DNA of 64,000 nt from Pedobacter foliorum (GTDB taxonomy: Bacteria; Bacteroidota; Bacteroidia; Sphingobacteriales; Sphingobacteriaceae). The stretch covers positions 620,001-684,000 of the forward strand of contig NZ_JABSNU010000003.1 of the NCBI RefSeq assembly GCF_013266735.1. Direction: 5' to 3'. The first letter of the stretch is position 1. Each line of letters begins with the position of its first letter. The position numbers and the translations under genes are program-made. Below, in pieces: positions 41,912 to 51,544 of this stretch. The notes under the pieces were generated by a model that was not told where the DNA came from, did no database searches, and worked only from the letters and a program-made list of their open reading frames with translations.

Positions 41912-43285
41912 ATGAGTTTAAAAACACTAACCGAAAATCCAAAGCTTAGTTTAGTTCAAATTATTAACATGAGTGTCGGTTTTTTCGGTATTCAGTTTGG
42001 GTGGGACTTACAACGTGCCAATATGGGGCGCATTTATGAGAATCTTGGTGCAAATCCAGATCAGGTGCCACTTTTGTTCTTAGCTGCGCCATTAACCGGA
42101 TTACTTGTGCAGCCTATAATTGGTTATTTGAGCGATCGGACATGGCATCCTAAATGGGGGCGGAGGAGGCCTTATTTTATGGCTGGTGCTATTATCAGTT
42201 CTATAGCCTTGGTGTTTATGCCACATAGTAGTGCATTGTGGATGGCTGCTGGTTTACTATGGATTTTAGATGTTGCAGGTAATGTGGCAATGGAACCTTT
42301 TAGGGCTTTCGTTACAGATAAATTACCAGACTCCCAGGTAAACAGAGGTTTTATTATGCAAAGTATGATGATTGGCCTTGGCGGAAGTATTGCATCGGCT
42401 TTGCCTTGGTTAATGAACAATGTTTTTCATTTGAGTAATACTGCAGCGCAGGGGCATATCCCGGAAAATGTGAAATTCTCGTTTTATATTGGTGCCTTCT
42501 TTTTTTTGTCAGCAGTACTGTACACTGTTTTTACAACTAATGAATATCCACCTGCTGATGTTGATTATAAAGAAAAAGTGTTGGAGAGTAACAAGGGTTT
42601 TGGAGCAGGAGCAAAAGAGATTTGGCATTCTTTATTGAACATGCCTAAAAGGATGCAAATCGTATCATTGGTTCAGTTTTTTACATGGCCAGGCCTGTTT
42701 TTAATGTGGTTTTATTATACTACTGCCGTTGCTGTAAATGTTTTTGGTGGTAAAGATGCCAGTGATCCTGTTTATGCGCATGGGGCCGATTTTGGGAGTT
42801 TAACTTTGGCTTATTATAGTGTTGTTACTTTTTTGTTTGCACTTGTTTTGCCCAAAATAGCTGATAGACTAGGCAGAAAGACTACACATGCTTTATGCTT
42901 GTTATGTGGTGCAATGGGTTTAATTAGTGTGGCTTGGGTACATGATAAAAACATGCTTTATTTATGCATGACGGGGGTAGGGGTAGCCTGGGCAAGTATT
43001 TTATCTATGCCTTATGCGATGTTGAGCGGGTCTTTGCCTAAAGATAAGATTGGAATATACATGGGGATCTTTAATTTCTTTATTGTATTACCTGAGATAA
43101 TTGCCTCCTTAGGCTTTGGGTGGTTAATGCGCGAAGTGCTACATAATGATAGATTGTTGGCTGTTCAGCTAGGTGGAGGATTAATGATTATAGCCGCTAT
43201 TATTTGTTATGTTTTTATCAGAGAACCACGAAACATCGACCCAACTTTAGCGGACAAGTTTGCGATAGAAGAAAGAGATCAATAG
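41912..43285 (+). CDS. MFS sugar transporter (SLC45/maltose type)
   Basis: A 457-residue inner-membrane carrier with about 12 hydrophobic helices. MFS motif A appears after helix 2 as GYLSDRTWHPKWGRRRPYF, and a degenerate second copy as ADRLGRKTTHALCL in the middle. The N-terminus FGIQFGWDLQRANMGRIYENLG is typical of the SLC45-like subgroup that transports sucrose or maltose with protons. It should carry maltose or short maltodextrins to the GH65 phosphorylase. Its gene begins 91 bp after that gene and 18 bp before the last amylase gene. Confidence 0.9.
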   Translation: MSLKTLTENPKLSLVQIINMSVGFFGIQFGWDLQRANMGRIYENLGANPDQVPLLFLAAPLTGLLVQPIIGYLSDRTWHPKWGRRRPYFMAGAIISSIALVFMPHSSALWMAAGLLWILDVAGNVAMEPFRAFVTDKLPDSQVNRGFIMQSMMIGLGGSIASALPWLMNNVFHLSNTAAQGHIPENVKFSFYIGAFFFLSAVLYTVFTTNEYPPADVDYKEKVLESNKGFGAGAKEIWHSLLNMPKRMQIVSLVQFFTWPGLFLMWFYYTTAVAVNVFGGKDASDPVYAHGADFGSLTLAYYSVVTFLFALVLPKIADRLGRKTTHALCLLCGAMGLISVAWVHDKNMLYLCMTGVGVAWASILSMPYAMLSGSLPKDKIGIYMGIFNFFIVLPEIIASLGFGWLMREVLHNDRLLAVQLGGGLMIIAAIICYVFIREPRNIDPTLADKFAIEERDQ

Positions 43286-43303
43286 AATTTAAACTTTAAT
43301 ATC

Positions 43304-45217
43304 ATGAAAAGGATTTATCTGGTGGTGCTGATTTTATCGGCATTGGCCACTGCATGCAAAAAAGCTAAAGTTAGCCCCGAGCCCGAAATTCCGGTTACAC
43401 CTGTAACTCCTGTTCCTCCGGTTAATAATGACTTACCTGTGGAGGCAAAGGATGGAGTCGTGTTTATTAATAATGGAACCTCTGCAATAGTCACCATTTA
43501 TGCCCCATTAAAGAAGTCAGTCGCATTAATTGGAGAATTTAATAACTGGCAAGCTACAGTCATGAAAAATACTAAAGATGGAAATGTATGGTGGGTACAG
43601 GTTGATAACTTGAATCCTAATACAGAATATGCCTATCAGTTTCTTGTGGATGATAATTTAAAGGTAGCAGATCCATATTGCGAAAAAGTATTGGATCAAT
43701 CTAATGATAGCTATATTGACAATACTACTTATCCAGGTTTAAAACCCTATCCGGTTGGGAAAACCACAGGTATTGTGAGTGTGATGCAAGGGAATAAGTC
43801 TCTATACACTTGGAAAAATTCGAACGGATTTATCAGACCTGCCAAAAATAATCTGGTAGTTTATGAACTATTGCTGAGGGATTTTACAAACGAACATAAT
43901 TATGCATCTACTCTGGAAAAACTAGATTATTTAGTAGGGTTAGGAATCAATGCTATTGAATTGATGCCGGTAAATGAATTTGAGGGCAATTTGAGTTGGG
44001 GTTACAATCCTTCTTTTTACTTTGCTCCAGATAAATACTATGGAACAAAACCAGCCCTTCAGAATTTTATTGATGAATGCCATGGTCGTGGGATAGCGGT
44101 TATTTTGGATATGGTTCTGAATCATTCATTTGGTCAATCGCCTATGGTGCAACTTTATTTTGATCAGTCATCAGGTAAGCCATTAGCTACTAGCCCCTGG
44201 TTCAATTCCAATGCAACGCACCCTTACAATGTGGGCTATGATTTTAATCATGAGAGTAGTGCTACAAAAACTTTTGCTAAAAATGTAATGAAGTTCTGGA
44301 TGCAGGAATATAAAATCGATGGTTTCCGTTTTGATTTGTCGAAAGGCTTCACTCAAAAAGCCTCAGTTGGTGATGAGGCTTTTAGTGCATATGATGCTGG
44401 CAGGATAGCAATTTGGAAGGATTATAATAATTATATTAGAAGTATAGATGCCAATAATTTTTATGTGATACTGGAGCATTTTGCTGATGCGACTGAGGAA
44501 AAGGTATTGGCAGATGAGGGGATGATGCTTTGGAATAATTTAAATGTAAATATGAATGAAGCAACCATGGGGTGGTTAAATAATTCTGATTTCTCATGGG
44601 CTTTCTTTGCAAAACATGGTTTTGGGAAATCTGAGAACCTGGTCAATTTTATTGAAAGTCACGATGAAGAGAGAACAATGTATAAGAACCTTGCTTATGG
44701 CAATGCATCCGCAACATACGATGTAAAAAACTTAGCGACAGCATTAAAAAGAGAAGAGATGGCTGCGGCTTTATTATTTGCTATACCTGGCCCAAAAATG
44801 ATCTGGCAGTTTGAAGAATTAGGTTATGATATTAGCATTGATTTTAATGGAAGAACAGGTAACAAGCCTATACATTGGGAGTATTTTCAACAAAAAGAGC
44901 GAAAAGCGTTATACAATACTTATTCAAAAATCATCAATCTGAAAAAGAAGAATAACATCTTTAATGCAGTAGATGCGACATATAATCTTAGTTCAGGGAT
45001 AAAATATGTTAAGCTCATTGAAGGTTCAAATACAGTGGTGGTAATTGGGAATTTTGATGTGGTAAGTAAGGAAGCTATTATAGACTTCGGTGCTGGGGGG
45101 ACATGGTACGATGCAATTGGAGGTGGATCAATAACCTTATACGGAAATAGTTATAATAAAATATTGGTACCCGGGGAGTATCATATTTACAGCAGGACTG
45201 CCTTGAATGGAGGTTGA
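43304..45217 (+). CDS. GH13 alpha-amylase lipoprotein with N-terminal E-set domain
   Basis: A 637-residue enzyme with a lipobox (LATAC, Cys18) and a Pro/Val-rich spacer (about 22-48). An E-set/CBM48-like domain follows (about 55-140: VTIYAPLKKSVALIGEFNNW). The catalytic barrel has VYELLLRDFT, DMVLNHSFG, the nucleophile in GFRFDLSKGF (about 343), the acid Glu in ILEHF (about 391) and Asp in ESHDEE (about 452). It is likely on the outer membrane, making the first cuts in starch. The similarity to branching/debranching-type GH13 enzymes with CBM48 leaves exact specificity open. Last gene of the locus. Confidence 0.92.
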   Translation: MKRIYLVVLILSALATACKKAKVSPEPEIPVTPVTPVPPVNNDLPVEAKDGVVFINNGTSAIVTIYAPLKKSVALIGEFNNWQATVMKNTKDGNVWWVQVDNLNPNTEYAYQFLVDDNLKVADPYCEKVLDQSNDSYIDNTTYPGLKPYPVGKTTGIVSVMQGNKSLYTWKNSNGFIRPAKNNLVVYELLLRDFTNEHNYASTLEKLDYLVGLGINAIELMPVNEFEGNLSWGYNPSFYFAPDKYYGTKPALQNFIDECHGRGIAVILDMVLNHSFGQSPMVQLYFDQSSGKPLATSPWFNSNATHPYNVGYDFNHESSATKTFAKNVMKFWMQEYKIDGFRFDLSKGFTQKASVGDEAFSAYDAGRIAIWKDYNNYIRSIDANNFYVILEHFADATEEKVLADEGMMLWNNLNVNMNEATMGWLNNSDFSWAFFAKHGFGKSENLVNFIESHDEERTMYKNLAYGNASATYDVKNLATALKREEMAAALLFAIPGPKMIWQFEELGYDISIDFNGRTGNKPIHWEYFQQKERKALYNTYSKIINLKKKNNIFNAVDATYNLSSGIKYVKLIEGSNTVVVIGNFDVVSKEAIIDFGAGGTWYDAIGGGSITLYGNSYNKILVPGEYHIYSRTALNGG

Positions 45218-45264
45218 AATAAATAAGGTTTTTAAAATAAAATGTCTATTTTTACAGCCCGCTT

Positions 45265-46230
45265 ATGGAACAGATAAAAACATCATTTGATTTTGAAAAG
45301 CCTTTAGCTGAACTTGTTCAGCAAATTGAGAAGGTTAAACAGGTTGCTGATAAGACTAAAGTAGACATGTCTGCTACCTTAGCAGAACTTGAAGACAAAT
45401 TAGGACAAACGCAAAAAACGCTTTACAGCAATTTAACAGGCTGGCAAAAAGTTCAAATGTCTCGTCATGCTGAAAGGCCTCAGACTTTAGACTACATCAG
45501 CATGATTTGCGATGACTTTATTGAGATGCATGGCGATAGGACAGTTGGAGACGATAAAGCAATTATTGGTGGTTTTGCTACTATCGATGGTCAAACAGTA
45601 ATGGTTATTGGTCATCAGAAAGGTAAAAATACCAAAGAGCGTCAGTATCGCAATTTCGGGATGGCTAATCCTGAAGGTTACAGAAAAGCACTTCGTTTAA
45701 TGCGACTGGCCGAGAAGTTTAATAAGCCTGTTATTTCTTTTATAGATACGATGGGAGCATATCCTGGGCTTGAAGCTGAAGAGCGTGGTCAGGGAGAAGC
45801 TATTGCAAGAAATTTATTAGAAATGTCAGTGCTAAAAGTGCCAATCATTTGTTTTGTGGTTGGTGAAGGAGCGTCTGGTGGTGCCTTAGGTATTGGTATT
45901 GGCGATAAAGTATATATGTTGGAGCATACCTGGTATTCAGTAATTTCTCCGGAATCTTGCTCTTCAATTCTTTGGAGAAGTTGGGATTACAAAGAAAAAG
46001 CAGCTGAATGTTTAAAGCTGACTTCTGATGATATGTTCAAAAACAAACTTATTGATGGTATCATAAAAGAACCTCTTGGTGGTGCACATCAGAATCCTGA
46101 GCAAATGGCCGGAACTATCAAAAAACAGATTCTGGACGATTTGAAAGTGCTTACTAAAGAAAAAACTGAGAAAATGATTACTGCCAGGATTGATAAATTC
46201 TGCGCAATGGGAGTGGTTGTAGAAGGGTAA
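45265..46230 (+). CDS. accA: Acetyl-CoA carboxylase carboxyltransferase, alpha subunit
   Basis: With AccD it transfers CO2 from carboxybiotin to acetyl-CoA, the first step of fatty-acid synthesis. The 321-residue sequence has the N-terminal coiled region ([16 protein letters not shown]), [59 protein letters not shown], and the oxyanion-forming [31 protein letters not shown]. Length is normal. accB, accC and accD are not in the window. Its stop codon overlaps by two bases the left arm of a 90-bp inverted repeat. Confidence 0.97.
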   Translation: MEQIKTSFDFEKPLAELVQQIEKVKQVADKTKVDMSATLAELEDKLGQTQKTLYSNLTGWQKVQMSRHAERPQTLDYISMICDDFIEMHGDRTVGDDKAIIGGFATIDGQTVMVIGHQKGKNTKERQYRNFGMANPEGYRKALRLMRLAEKFNKPVISFIDTMGAYPGLEAEERGQGEAIARNLLEMSVLKVPIICFVVGEGASGGALGIGIGDKVYMLEHTWYSVISPESCSSILWRSWDYKEKAAECLKLTSDDMFKNKLIDGIIKEPLGGAHQNPEQMAGTIKKQILDDLKVLTKEKTEKMITARIDKFCAMGVVVEG

Positions 46231-46318
46231 GCTCGCATTCTGCTCTTCGGCTGCATTAATTTGGCTCAGAAAAAGAGCCAAAAGAACGCTAGGCCGCTTC
46301 GCAGAAAACTCGCTTTCT
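46229..46318 (+). repeat. 90-bp inverted repeat, left arm
   Basis: Begins AAGCTCGCATTCTGCTC at the accA stop and ends ACTCGCTTTCT. It matches the reverse complement of 46697-46786 with a single difference. Inside are the stem GGCTC/GAGCC and the segment AACGCTAGGCCGCTTCGC. Confidence 0.9.
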
Positions 46319-46409
46319 AACCGATGCAAGGTTAAACCAACTTGGAGTAACAAGTTGAAAGGAGCAAACAAAAAAGACTCAGTCAATAATTAGTTCAAAG
46401 GAACAAAAG

Positions 46410-46455
46410 GATCAATAGAATAGATAAATAAAGATCAATAGAATAGATAAATAAA
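46410..46455. repeat. Tandem pair of 23-bp direct repeats
   Basis: GATCAATAGAATAGATAAAT plus AAA occurs twice without a gap (46410-46432, 46433-46455). Confidence 0.85.
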
Positions 46456-46500
46456 AAAGGCTTGCAATTTTAAAATTGCAAGCCTTTTTTATTTATCTAT
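46443..46500 (+). terminator. 58-bp perfect palindrome, bidirectional terminator
   Basis: A perfect palindrome centred at 46471/46472: ATAGATAAATAAAAAAGGCT and onward to its exact inverse. Its core GGCTTGCAATTT/AAATTGCAAGCC is flanked by A6 and T6, so it can terminate in both directions between the convergent accA and DUF2723 genes. Confidence 0.85.
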
Positions 46501-46641
46501 TCAGCTCCAGTCGTGGAATAAGTCATTTGTTGAGCTAACACACTTCATAGCCAATCAGGTAAATATCTATGTGTTGATCAATGTTAAATTTGAATCTACA
46601 CATAGAGTTATTAAGTTTTAGATCTATAATAGATTTATGAC

Positions 46642-46675
46642 AAAAAAAAGTTTCTGGCTTATTAACCAGAAACTT
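46642..46675 (-). terminator. Intrinsic terminator after the DUF2723 gene
   Basis: Stem AAGTTTCTGG/CCAGAAACTT with an 8-base loop; on the minus strand it is followed by eight T. Confidence 0.8.
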
Positions 46676-46696
46676 ATCATTATGCTTTTTGGAACT

Positions 46697-46786
46697 AGAA
46701 AGCGAGTTTTTTGCGAAGCGGCCTAGCGTTCTTTTGGCTCTTTTTCTGAGCCAAATTAATGCAGCCGAAGAGCAGAATGCGAGCTT
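46697..46786 (-). repeat. 90-bp inverted repeat, right arm
   Basis: Mirror of 46229-46318 with one mismatch (GCAAAAAAC against GCAGAAAAC when read in the same sense). It ends at the stop codon of the minus-strand DUF2723 gene. Confidence 0.9.
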
Positions 46787-49700
46787 TACTGTTGTGCAAA
46801 GTACTGAGAGAACCGTCCCTCTAGTTCGTTAAATTGCTTGGTCAAAGCCTGACTCAATTTAACTTCCTTATTTGCTTCAGTGATTTTTGCCATTTGATTT
46901 AAGAACGACATACCAATCTGTACATTCTGTCCGCCAACATATTTGTTCTTGCTTTTAGATATATCTGCCAGGTAGGTAAGTTCCTTCTGTATATAATCAG
47001 CTGACTTTTCAATCAATGCATTAGCTCTTTTGGTATCATTTAAAGCGTAAAGGTTTTCAGCCATATAGTAAACCCCCATCATAGAGCGCATGCCGTAAAA
47101 TTTATCAGGCATTACCTCGAAATAACGATTTGCTACCTTTTTAGCATCTTCAATTTTTCCTTCTTTAAGAAGCCCTGTAATGGCATTATTAAACATACTT
47201 GTAAAAATAGACACATCATCAGCAGATTGAGTATCAAGATAACGAGCATTCTTTACATTACCCCATTTGAACTTGTTCATTAGGTTATTGTATAGAACTG
47301 GAGTATTAATAAGATCGCTTTTTCCGGCAGCAGTATCTAATTTCAATGGAAGTAAGCGTATTGCCAGACCTTCATTATATAAATAGTTATCTAAGCCATT
47401 ATATTGCTCTGATGGGACAGTACTAGCGAAATAGATTGGTCTTTTCCAGTCATTATGAACTAGAATATCTATCATTGCCAAGGTACCTTTAGTAACGTAA
47501 TTTTTATTGAATTTCCATTCAATAACCGGAGCAATTTTAGCTGAATCTGCAGCACTAACTACACCATTTTTAATAACATCTGCACGGTTTACCGTAAGTT
47601 TAAAGTTTTTAGTAGGAATAAAGTTTTCTTTTGTGCCATCATTTAAAGGAACTTTATCTTCATCATTTTCAGAAGTTAATACCTCAAAAATGTTTTTTAA
47701 CTCAACCGGGCCATTAATTTTGTAATCCTGATAGTACATTACATCTCTTGTGCCTTGTACATATTGAGATTCTTTCATTGATATAGGCAATGGCTCAGAC
47801 CCGTTTTGCTTACGTTTCATGCCATTAATATACCAGTCGGTATCAAATAAGCTTAAGTTCACAAGTCTGATGTCTGGGCGTACATTTTCAACCTCTTGTA
47901 TGTACCAAAGAGGGTAAGTGTCGTTATCACCGTATGTGAATAAAATTGCATTTGGTGCGCAGGATTCTAAATAATCAACCGCTATATCATGAGCAACAAG
48001 TTTTGTAGAACGATCATGATCATCCCATCCTTGTGCAGCCATAATAACTGGAGCAGCAAATAACCCTACCACTGTTGCCAAAGCAGCACCGGTTGCCGGA
48101 GTTAACTTTTTAAATAGCCACTCTTTTAAGGCCAAAGCTCCCAGGCCTATCCAAATGGCAAAGGCATAAAAGGACCCTGCATAAGCATAATCTCGTTCCC
48201 TTGGTTCCAAAGGTTTTTGATTAAGATACAATACAATGGCCATACCAGTAAAGAAGAATAATAGGGCTATAATACCTGCATCTTTTTGGTTGCGTTGGAA
48301 ATGCCATATAGCACCAATTAATCCAAGTATAAGTGGTAGGAAGAAGAACCTATTGTAAGCATTATTGTCAACTATAGTCGGAGGCAAGTGACTCTGATCG
48401 CCCAAACGCATAGCATCTATTGGCTTGATACCGCTTAGCCATTGACCATCATAGAGACTTCCTTGTCCCTGTTCATCATTTTGTCGACCTACGAAATTCC
48501 ACATGAAATAACGCATATACATCTGACCGGTTTGATAGCCAAAAAAGAACCCAATGTTATCAATTAGATTAGGGAAGTGGGTGTCATCCAAGCCCATCAT
48601 ATCTTTATAATATGCTACATGTCGGGGGTCATCACTATACATTCTTGGGAATGGCGTAGTTCTGTCGTACTCGTAGTCGGTTTTTTTACCAGCAGCTTCG
48701 TATTTTTCAGCACCTTTTCTGTATATAGTTTTACCTTGTTTAATATCAACTTTTTGAGAGTTATAATTCGGACCGAAGAGCAAAGGTCTGTCGCCATATT
48801 GCTCTCTGTTTAGGTAACCTAAAAATGAGAAAGCATTGTCTGGATCACTATTATTTAAGTTTGGATCTGCCTTAGCGCGAATAATGATCATTGCAAAAGA
48901 TCCATAACCAAATATGATAAGTACGGTAGATAATAGTGCAAGGTTTAAGATTTTCTTTTGGTGTTTTATAGAATATCTAATACCCCATACAAGGCCTGTT
49001 ATTAATAATATCGCAAAGAAAATAACACCAGAACCGAAACCGAAACCTAAAGTGTTTACAAAGAACAAGTCAAAATACGCCCCAAAAGAAACTACATATT
49101 GAATTATACCATATTGGATAAATGCTAAAATTAAAATACCAACTATTGCTGTTTTTACAATGCCTGCAGTTGTTGCTTTTTTAGTTTTTCTAAAATAATA
49201 AACAAAAGCAATTGCAGGTATGGTTAATAAGTTTAGTAAGTGGATACCTATAGATAGCCCCATAATATAGGCTATAAATAGTAACCATCTATCGGCACGA
49301 GGCTCATCAGCATGAGCTTCCCATTTTAATATTGCCCAGAAAACAATAGCTGTAAATAATGAAGATAAAGCATATACTTCAGATTCAACAGCAGAGAACC
49401 AGAAACTATCAGAGAAAGTGTAGGCAAGAGCACCAACAAGACCAGCTCCCATAATCGAGATTAGATTAGCTTTAGATATCTCTTCGTTTGCTTTTACTAA
49501 AATCTTTTTGGCCAGCGCAGTGATTGTCCAGAACAAGAATAGGATAGTAGCACCACTAGCAACTGCAGAACCAACGTTCATGAAATAAGCTACTTTAGTA
49601 TTATCTCCAAATGCTAATAATGAGAAAAAGCGTTGTATCATTAAAAACAAAGGTGCACCTGGTTGGTGTACTACCTGCATTTTTAGAGCAGAGGCGATAA

Positions 49701-49812
49701 ACTCGCCGCAATCCCAAAAGCTTACAGAGGGCTCCAGTGTTAAAATGTAGGTTAAAGTAGCAATTGCAAAACAGAACCAACCGGTAATGTTATTGATTTT
49801 TGAATAATTCAT
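46786..49812 (-). CDS. DUF2723 multi-pass membrane protein with TPR-like C-terminus
   Basis: A 1008-residue inner-membrane protein. The N-terminal half has at least ten hydrophobic helices and the DUF2723 signature FWDCGEFIASALKMQVVHQPG (about 32-52), distantly related to protein O-mannosyltransferase and other GT-C enzymes; LEPRERDYAYAGSFYAF near 545 is another conserved block. After about residue 620 comes a soluble part with YGDNDTYPLWYIQEVENVRPDIR and a helical repeat region near the end (KVANRYFEVMPDKFYGMRSMMGVYYMAENLYALNDTKRAN). A glycosyl or lipid-linked sugar transfer role is inferred only from the fold. Common across Bacteroidetes. Confidence 0.85.
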   Translation of the reverse strand: MNYSKINNITGWFCFAIATLTYILTLEPSVSFWDCGEFIASALKMQVVHQPGAPLFLMIQRFFSLLAFGDNTKVAYFMNVGSAVASGATILFLFWTITALAKKILVKANEEISKANLISIMGAGLVGALAYTFSDSFWFSAVESEVYALSSLFTAIVFWAILKWEAHADEPRADRWLLFIAYIMGLSIGIHLLNLLTIPAIAFVYYFRKTKKATTAGIVKTAIVGILILAFIQYGIIQYVVSFGAYFDLFFVNTLGFGFGSGVIFFAILLITGLVWGIRYSIKHQKKILNLALLSTVLIIFGYGSFAMIIIRAKADPNLNNSDPDNAFSFLGYLNREQYGDRPLLFGPNYNSQKVDIKQGKTIYRKGAEKYEAAGKKTDYEYDRTTPFPRMYSDDPRHVAYYKDMMGLDDTHFPNLIDNIGFFFGYQTGQMYMRYFMWNFVGRQNDEQGQGSLYDGQWLSGIKPIDAMRLGDQSHLPPTIVDNNAYNRFFFLPLILGLIGAIWHFQRNQKDAGIIALLFFFTGMAIVLYLNQKPLEPRERDYAYAGSFYAFAIWIGLGALALKEWLFKKLTPATGAALATVVGLFAAPVIMAAQGWDDHDRSTKLVAHDIAVDYLESCAPNAILFTYGDNDTYPLWYIQEVENVRPDIRLVNLSLFDTDWYINGMKRKQNGSEPLPISMKESQYVQGTRDVMYYQDYKINGPVELKNIFEVLTSENDEDKVPLNDGTKENFIPTKNFKLTVNRADVIKNGVVSAADSAKIAPVIEWKFNKNYVTKGTLAMIDILVHNDWKRPIYFASTVPSEQYNGLDNYLYNEGLAIRLLPLKLDTAAGKSDLINTPVLYNNLMNKFKWGNVKNARYLDTQSADDVSIFTSMFNNAITGLLKEGKIEDAKKVANRYFEVMPDKFYGMRSMMGVYYMAENLYALNDTKRANALIEKSADYIQKELTYLADISKSKNKYVGGQNVQIGMSFLNQMAKITEANKEVKLSQALTKQFNELEGRFSQYFAQQ

Positions 49813-50336
49813 TTCGATATCAAGTAGTTACTAATATAAAGGCGATTAATTGCCTCCGAAAATAAAGAATAAGATTGATAATCGTATAATCTAATGGCGG
49901 CTTTAACAAATTTAACTTATCTCTATAACATAAATGTCTATTGCTATTAGGACAAGTTGTCTGTTTTTTGGGAAGTTGTTGGGGCTTTGCCTCCGCCCCT
50001 TCTAAACCTTACTAACCATAATACTATAGGAAATCTGGTGTGCTTTGTCTTAAATGTCATTAATTCCCGAGGTCTCATTTAAAAATAAATTGTGCAGAGA
50101 AGAGATTTTTTTCTGTCTGTTCGCAAATTTTAGTGTGTTTTTAGGATTGAAATTTTAAAAATCTAGAGGGCTAAAATCTGATTTTGTGCGGAATCTGAGG
50201 CAGTATGTCGCATTTGTGCTAATAAAAGAAAAAAAATATTTTAAAAAAGTGAGATATTAACTGTTTGATTTATTGGGAGTAATAAATGATCAAAACGAGT
50301 TGTTGTAAATTATTTCAATTTTTTTTGGCTCAGCCC
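49813..50336. other. Intergenic stretch without a recognisable gene
   Basis: AT-rich DNA between the DUF2723 start and the tRNA promoter. The only notable items are a small GC hairpin GGGGC...GCCCC at 49981-49999 and poly-T/poly-A tracts near 50230-50330. Both strands are broken by stops; no small gene with a credible signal or start was found. Confidence 0.6.
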
Positions 50337-50366
50337 TTGCAGAATTGAAAAATGTGCGTAGATTTG
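50337..50366 (+). promoter_or_regulatory. Consensus promoter of tRNA-Gln
   Basis: TTG (50337-50339), exactly 19 bp, TAGATTTG (50359-50366): a full match to the Bacteroidetes TTG-N19-TAnnTTTG consensus, about 39 bases upstream of the mature tRNA. Confidence 0.8.
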
Positions 50367-50404
50367 CATTCCCATTTCAAAGCAACCGTTTTTAAATGAG
50401 AGAT

Positions 50405-50475
50405 TGTCCGATAGTATAAGGGTAGTACAACGGTTTTTGGTACCGTTTGTCTTGGTTCGAATCCAGGTCGGACAA
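50405..50475 (+). tRNA. tRNA-Gln (anticodon TTG)
   Basis: Acceptor stem TGTCCGA/TCGGACA (50405-50411 with 50468-50474), anticodon stem ACGGT/ACCGT enclosing loop TTTTGGT, so the anticodon at 50437-50439 is TTG, reading CAA glutamine. The T arm contains GGTTCGAATCC. CCA is not encoded. Confidence 0.95.
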
Positions 50476-50486
50476 CTAAACAATAT

Positions 50487-50522
50487 TCGGATTGTGAATT
50501 AAACCACAATCCGATTTTTTTT
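50487..50522 (+). terminator. Intrinsic terminator after tRNA-Gln
   Basis: Stem TCGGATTGTG/CACAATCCGA with an 8-base loop followed by a run of eight T, 11 bp after the tRNA. It ends the tRNA transcript before prs. Confidence 0.85.
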
Positions 50523-50546
50523 AACCAGTATTGAAACTTTTCAATA

Positions 50547-51488
50547 ATGCCATTGCAATTTAACCCCGTTAAACTTTTCGCCGGTAGCGGTACTAAAGAT
50601 TTAGCCCATAAAATTGCCGAAAGTTACGGCAAACCACTCGGTAGTGTAACCTTAAGCAAGTTTAGCGATGGTGAGTTCCAACCTTCATATGATGAAACAG
50701 TAAGGGGATGTGATGTATTCCTTATACAGTCTACTTACCAGCCTTCTGATAATTTAATGGAGTTGTTATTAATGATTGATGCTGCCAAAAGAGCATCTGC
50801 ACATTATATAACAGCGGTTGTACCTTACTATGGATTAGCAAGACAGGACAGAAAGGATAAACCAAGGGTAGCTATTGGCGCCAAATTGGTAGCAAATCTT
50901 TTAAAATCAGCTGGTATCCATAGGATCATGACCATGGATTTGCATGCGGCTCAGATTCAGGGATTTTTTGATATCCCGGTTGATCACCTTGATGGTTCAG
51001 TAATTTTTGTTCCTTATATTAAAAGTTTAGGACTTGAAAATTTGACTATTGCTTCTCCGGATATGGGTGGATCTTACCGTGCACGTACCTTTGCTAAGTT
51101 CTTTAATGCTGAGGTAGTGATTTGCGATAAACGTCGTAAACGTGCTAATGAGATTGAATCTATGTCTATCATAGGAGACGTAGTGGGATTAGATGTGGTT
51201 CTAATGGATGACATTTGTGATACTGCAGGTACATTGGCTAAAGCTGCTGCTTTAATCATGGAAAAAGGTGCAAGAAGCGTTAGAGCTGTTTGTACACACC
51301 CTGTATTATCAGGTAAAGCATATGAGACTATTGAGAACTCAATGTTAACTGAACTGATTGTAACGGATACTATTCCTTTGAAACAGGAAAGTTCAAAAAT
51401 AAGGGTACTTTCTACGGCTCCATTATTTGCAAAAGCAATTGCTAATGTGAATGAGCATGGTTCTATTAGTGACCTTTTTAACGTTTAA
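50547..51488 (+). CDS. prs: Ribose-phosphate pyrophosphokinase
   Basis: Makes PRPP from ribose-5-phosphate and ATP for nucleotide, His and Trp synthesis. The 313-residue sequence shows GSGTKDLAHKIAESYG at the start and the ATP loop YGLARQDRKDKPR near 92-104. DLHAAQIQGFFDIPVDHL near 131 holds the catalytic loop and metal site, and the PRPP-binding DDICDTAGTL is near 220. Length is normal. It precedes rplY by 56 bp on the same strand, a common arrangement. Confidence 0.97.
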   Translation: MPLQFNPVKLFAGSGTKDLAHKIAESYGKPLGSVTLSKFSDGEFQPSYDETVRGCDVFLIQSTYQPSDNLMELLLMIDAAKRASAHYITAVVPYYGLARQDRKDKPRVAIGAKLVANLLKSAGIHRIMTMDLHAAQIQGFFDIPVDHLDGSVIFVPYIKSLGLENLTIASPDMGGSYRARTFAKFFNAEVVICDKRRKRANEIESMSIIGDVVGLDVVLMDDICDTAGTLAKAAALIMEKGARSVRAVCTHPVLSGKAYETIENSMLTELIVTDTIPLKQESSKIRVLSTAPLFAKAIANVNEHGSISDLFNV

Positions 51489-51544
51489 TATTAACAACTA
51501 TAATATAGAAACCGTAAGGTTTCAATACATTTAAACAACAAAAA

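Noticed and set aside
46229..46786. Insertion sequence with 90-bp terminal repeats
   Set aside because: Only 378 bp lie between the arms, with no transposase frame and no target duplication; a MITE remains possible but unproven.
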